Below are positions 62,937 to 64,000 of a stretch of 64,000 nucleotides of DNA, piece by piece. Every line of letters begins with the position of its first letter. Positions within the stretch are counted from its first letter, which is position 1. The position numbers and the translations under genes were made by a program. A model generated the notes under the pieces. The model was not told where the DNA came from. It saw only the letters and a list, made by a program, of their open reading frames with translations, and made no database searches. The stretch spans positions 3,819,001-3,883,000 of the forward strand of contig NZ_AP017367.1 in the NCBI RefSeq assembly GCF_001548395.1, in the 5' to 3' direction. Origin of the DNA: Leptolyngbya sp. O-77. Lineage in GTDB: Bacteria > Cyanobacteriota > Cyanobacteriia > Elainellales > Elainellaceae.

Positions 62937-63695
62937 TCAACGGTAGGCAGCCTGGAGACTTTTGACCAGCAGCAGCAGCGAGGCGATCGCCATTAGCCCG
63001 CCCCAAAACCAGTAGGGCAACAGCAGGTTTTGAGCGATTTGCCCAGAGTCCGACAGGAGGACTTGCCCGCCGATATTGGCTTGGCGGGTGAACAGATAAT
63101 CCATCTGGTGGTAGGTGCTGACGCACGCCTGCACACCCAGAAATTGGATCGCGAAGACCTGGAGCCAGGGATAGCTGGAGAGGGCGATCGCCAACACTGC
63201 CGCCCCCAGCAGCGGCACGGCCACCAGCCCAAAGAGCGATCGCACCCAGATGAGCGCCGACCCAATCAGCATTGCCCCCAGAAACAGCAGCGCATAGCGG
63301 GCCATCTGCCGACTGCGCGATGCCAGAATAAACAGCGCTCCGGCGATTGGCGGCCCCATCGGCCCGGCCGCCGCCACCAGCGCCCGACCAATCGGCCCCA
63401 AAAATAACCCGCCGCTGTGAACCGCAAAACCAGAGCCATTGGGAAACATCTGCAACTGGCGGAAATTGCCGCCCAGTAGCATGGCCATTAGCCCATGACC
63501 CATTTCGTGAAACCAGGTCGCCAAAATGCTGAAGGGATACAGGATGTAATTGCCGATGGGCAACTGCCAGAGCAGACTGGTGGCGATCGCCGCTGCAACC
63601 AGCCACGTCAGCCCTACCCGGTCAGCCTTGGACTTGGAGGCATCCCACAGTTGCGGGTCATCAAACGGATTGTCTTTGTTCCAGCGATTCGTCAT
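62937..63695 (-). CDS. M50-like membrane metalloprotease
   Basis: 252 residues, about six hydrophobic segments. HEMGH (in ATWFHEMGHGLMAM) is the zinc site of intramembrane proteases of the M50 family. The GPIGRALVAAAGPMGPPIAGAL stretch is typical of M50B-like proteins; the third zinc ligand (NxxPxxxxDG) is not obvious, so this may be the divergent peptidase-like branch. The substrate is unknown. The gene is on the same strand as the LRAT gene, 124 bases upstream. Confidence 0.85.
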   Translation of the reverse strand: MTNRWNKDNPFDDPQLWDASKSKADRVGLTWLVAAAIATSLLWQLPIGNYILYPFSILATWFHEMGHGLMAMLLGGNFRQLQMFPNGSGFAVHSGGLFLGPIGRALVAAAGPMGPPIAGALFILASRSRQMARYALLFLGAMLIGSALIWVRSLFGLVAVPLLGAAVLAIALSSYPWLQVFAIQFLGVQACVSTYHQMDYLFTRQANIGGQVLLSDSGQIAQNLLLPYWFWGGLMAIASLLLLVKSLQAAYR

Positions 63696-64000
63696 GGCAG
63701 GGCTTGAAGGAGGAGTCTTGCAGAACCATGACTCAACTCTAGCGCTTGCCCCCTTGGATTGCCTGCTGCGCGACTCCAGGCATCATTCCAGGTATAACTC
63801 TGGGGTACTGGGTGTAGCCCGCTCAAAAACTCGCCAGTTCAGCCAGTGGCTCAGTCAGCAGTTCGCAACACCCGAAATCCCGGGAGAGATAGGGACGTAC
63901 TAGAAGGCAACTAGAGGCAACGCCTCCCACTCAAGTCGGCGGATCGGGCAACTGCAAATGGGGCGGTACTGGAATTACCCCGCCAGGAGCAGGGGGGCGA
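63696..64000. other. Terminal intergenic stretch
   Basis: Last 305 bases, presumably the promoter region of the M50 gene on the minus strand. No gene recognised; a frame running through 63550-63903 overlaps the M50 gene and looks accidental. Confidence 0.4.

Overview
The window comes from a cyanobacterium. It carries the oxygen-evolving-complex protein PsbO, the Mg-chelatase subunit ChlD, a HemJ-type protoporphyrinogen oxidase, an SLH/porin outer-membrane protein, a SigF-like sigma factor and several small cyanobacteria-specific families (DUF2811, DUF3155, DUF4332, Mo-dependent-nitrogenase C-terminal). The octamer GCGATCGC (HIP1), typical of many cyanobacterial chromosomes, occurs throughout. 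High GC and gene content suggest a Leptolyngbya-like filamentous lineage, but that is a guess. Nothing points to a plasmid or prophage; this is chromosomal housekeeping and envelope DNA with scattered mobile elements.

Layout. 1-7.6 kb: end of an IMS-domain (ARC6/Ftn2-like) protein, an AEC-family carrier, a Cys-rich small protein, a frameshifted DUF721 gene, a frameshifted SPOR-domain gene and a histidine kinase. 8-10.7 kb: a polysaccharide-export type ATPase and a sulfotransferase. 10.8-14.3 kb: rplS, tRNA-Trp and a large GAF protein with a degenerate kinase end. 15-21 kb: an IS5-type element nested in a MITE, DUF4332, thrS (frameshifted near its end), small membrane proteins and an IS4-type element sitting on the stop codon of a coiled-coil gene. 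21-31 kb: an RCK channel-like protein, a GT2-GT4 fusion, a tandem Usp, a double-permease ABC system and a hotdog thioesterase. 31-43 kb: ribokinase, guanine deaminase, DUF3155, a histidine kinase, aquaporin, an MFS carrier, an ABM-domain protein and an NCS2 purine/uracil permease. 43-53.5 kb: SLH porin, YihY, Mo-nitro_C protein, hemJ, DUF2811, a DnaA-box-like cluster, prepilin peptidase, DUF2007, accD and proline iminopeptidase. 53.5-64 kb: chlD, two sigma factors, psbO, clpP, an LRAT-domain protein with a PspA-like coiled coil, and an M50-like membrane protease.

Functional links. Photosynthesis is served by chlD, hemJ and psbO; envelope and polysaccharide work by the ATPase, sulfotransferase and glycosyltransferase, the last two sharing an unnamed domain. 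Purine use is suggested by guanine deaminase and the NCS2 permease. Regulation is represented by two active-looking histidine kinases, one degenerate GAF protein and group 2 and group 3 sigma factors.

Most notable: two families of short palindromic, MITE-like elements (95 bp and 108 bp, two copies each), one split by an IS and one supplying a gene's stop codon; precise target duplications for both IS elements; clustered +1 G/C-run insertions in thrS and the DUF721 gene that look like sequence errors; many 12-16 bp intergenic tandem repeats; a candidate DnaA-binding cluster; and the LRAT/PspA-like fusion. No CRISPR array, toxin-antitoxin pair, phage module or clear defence system was seen.
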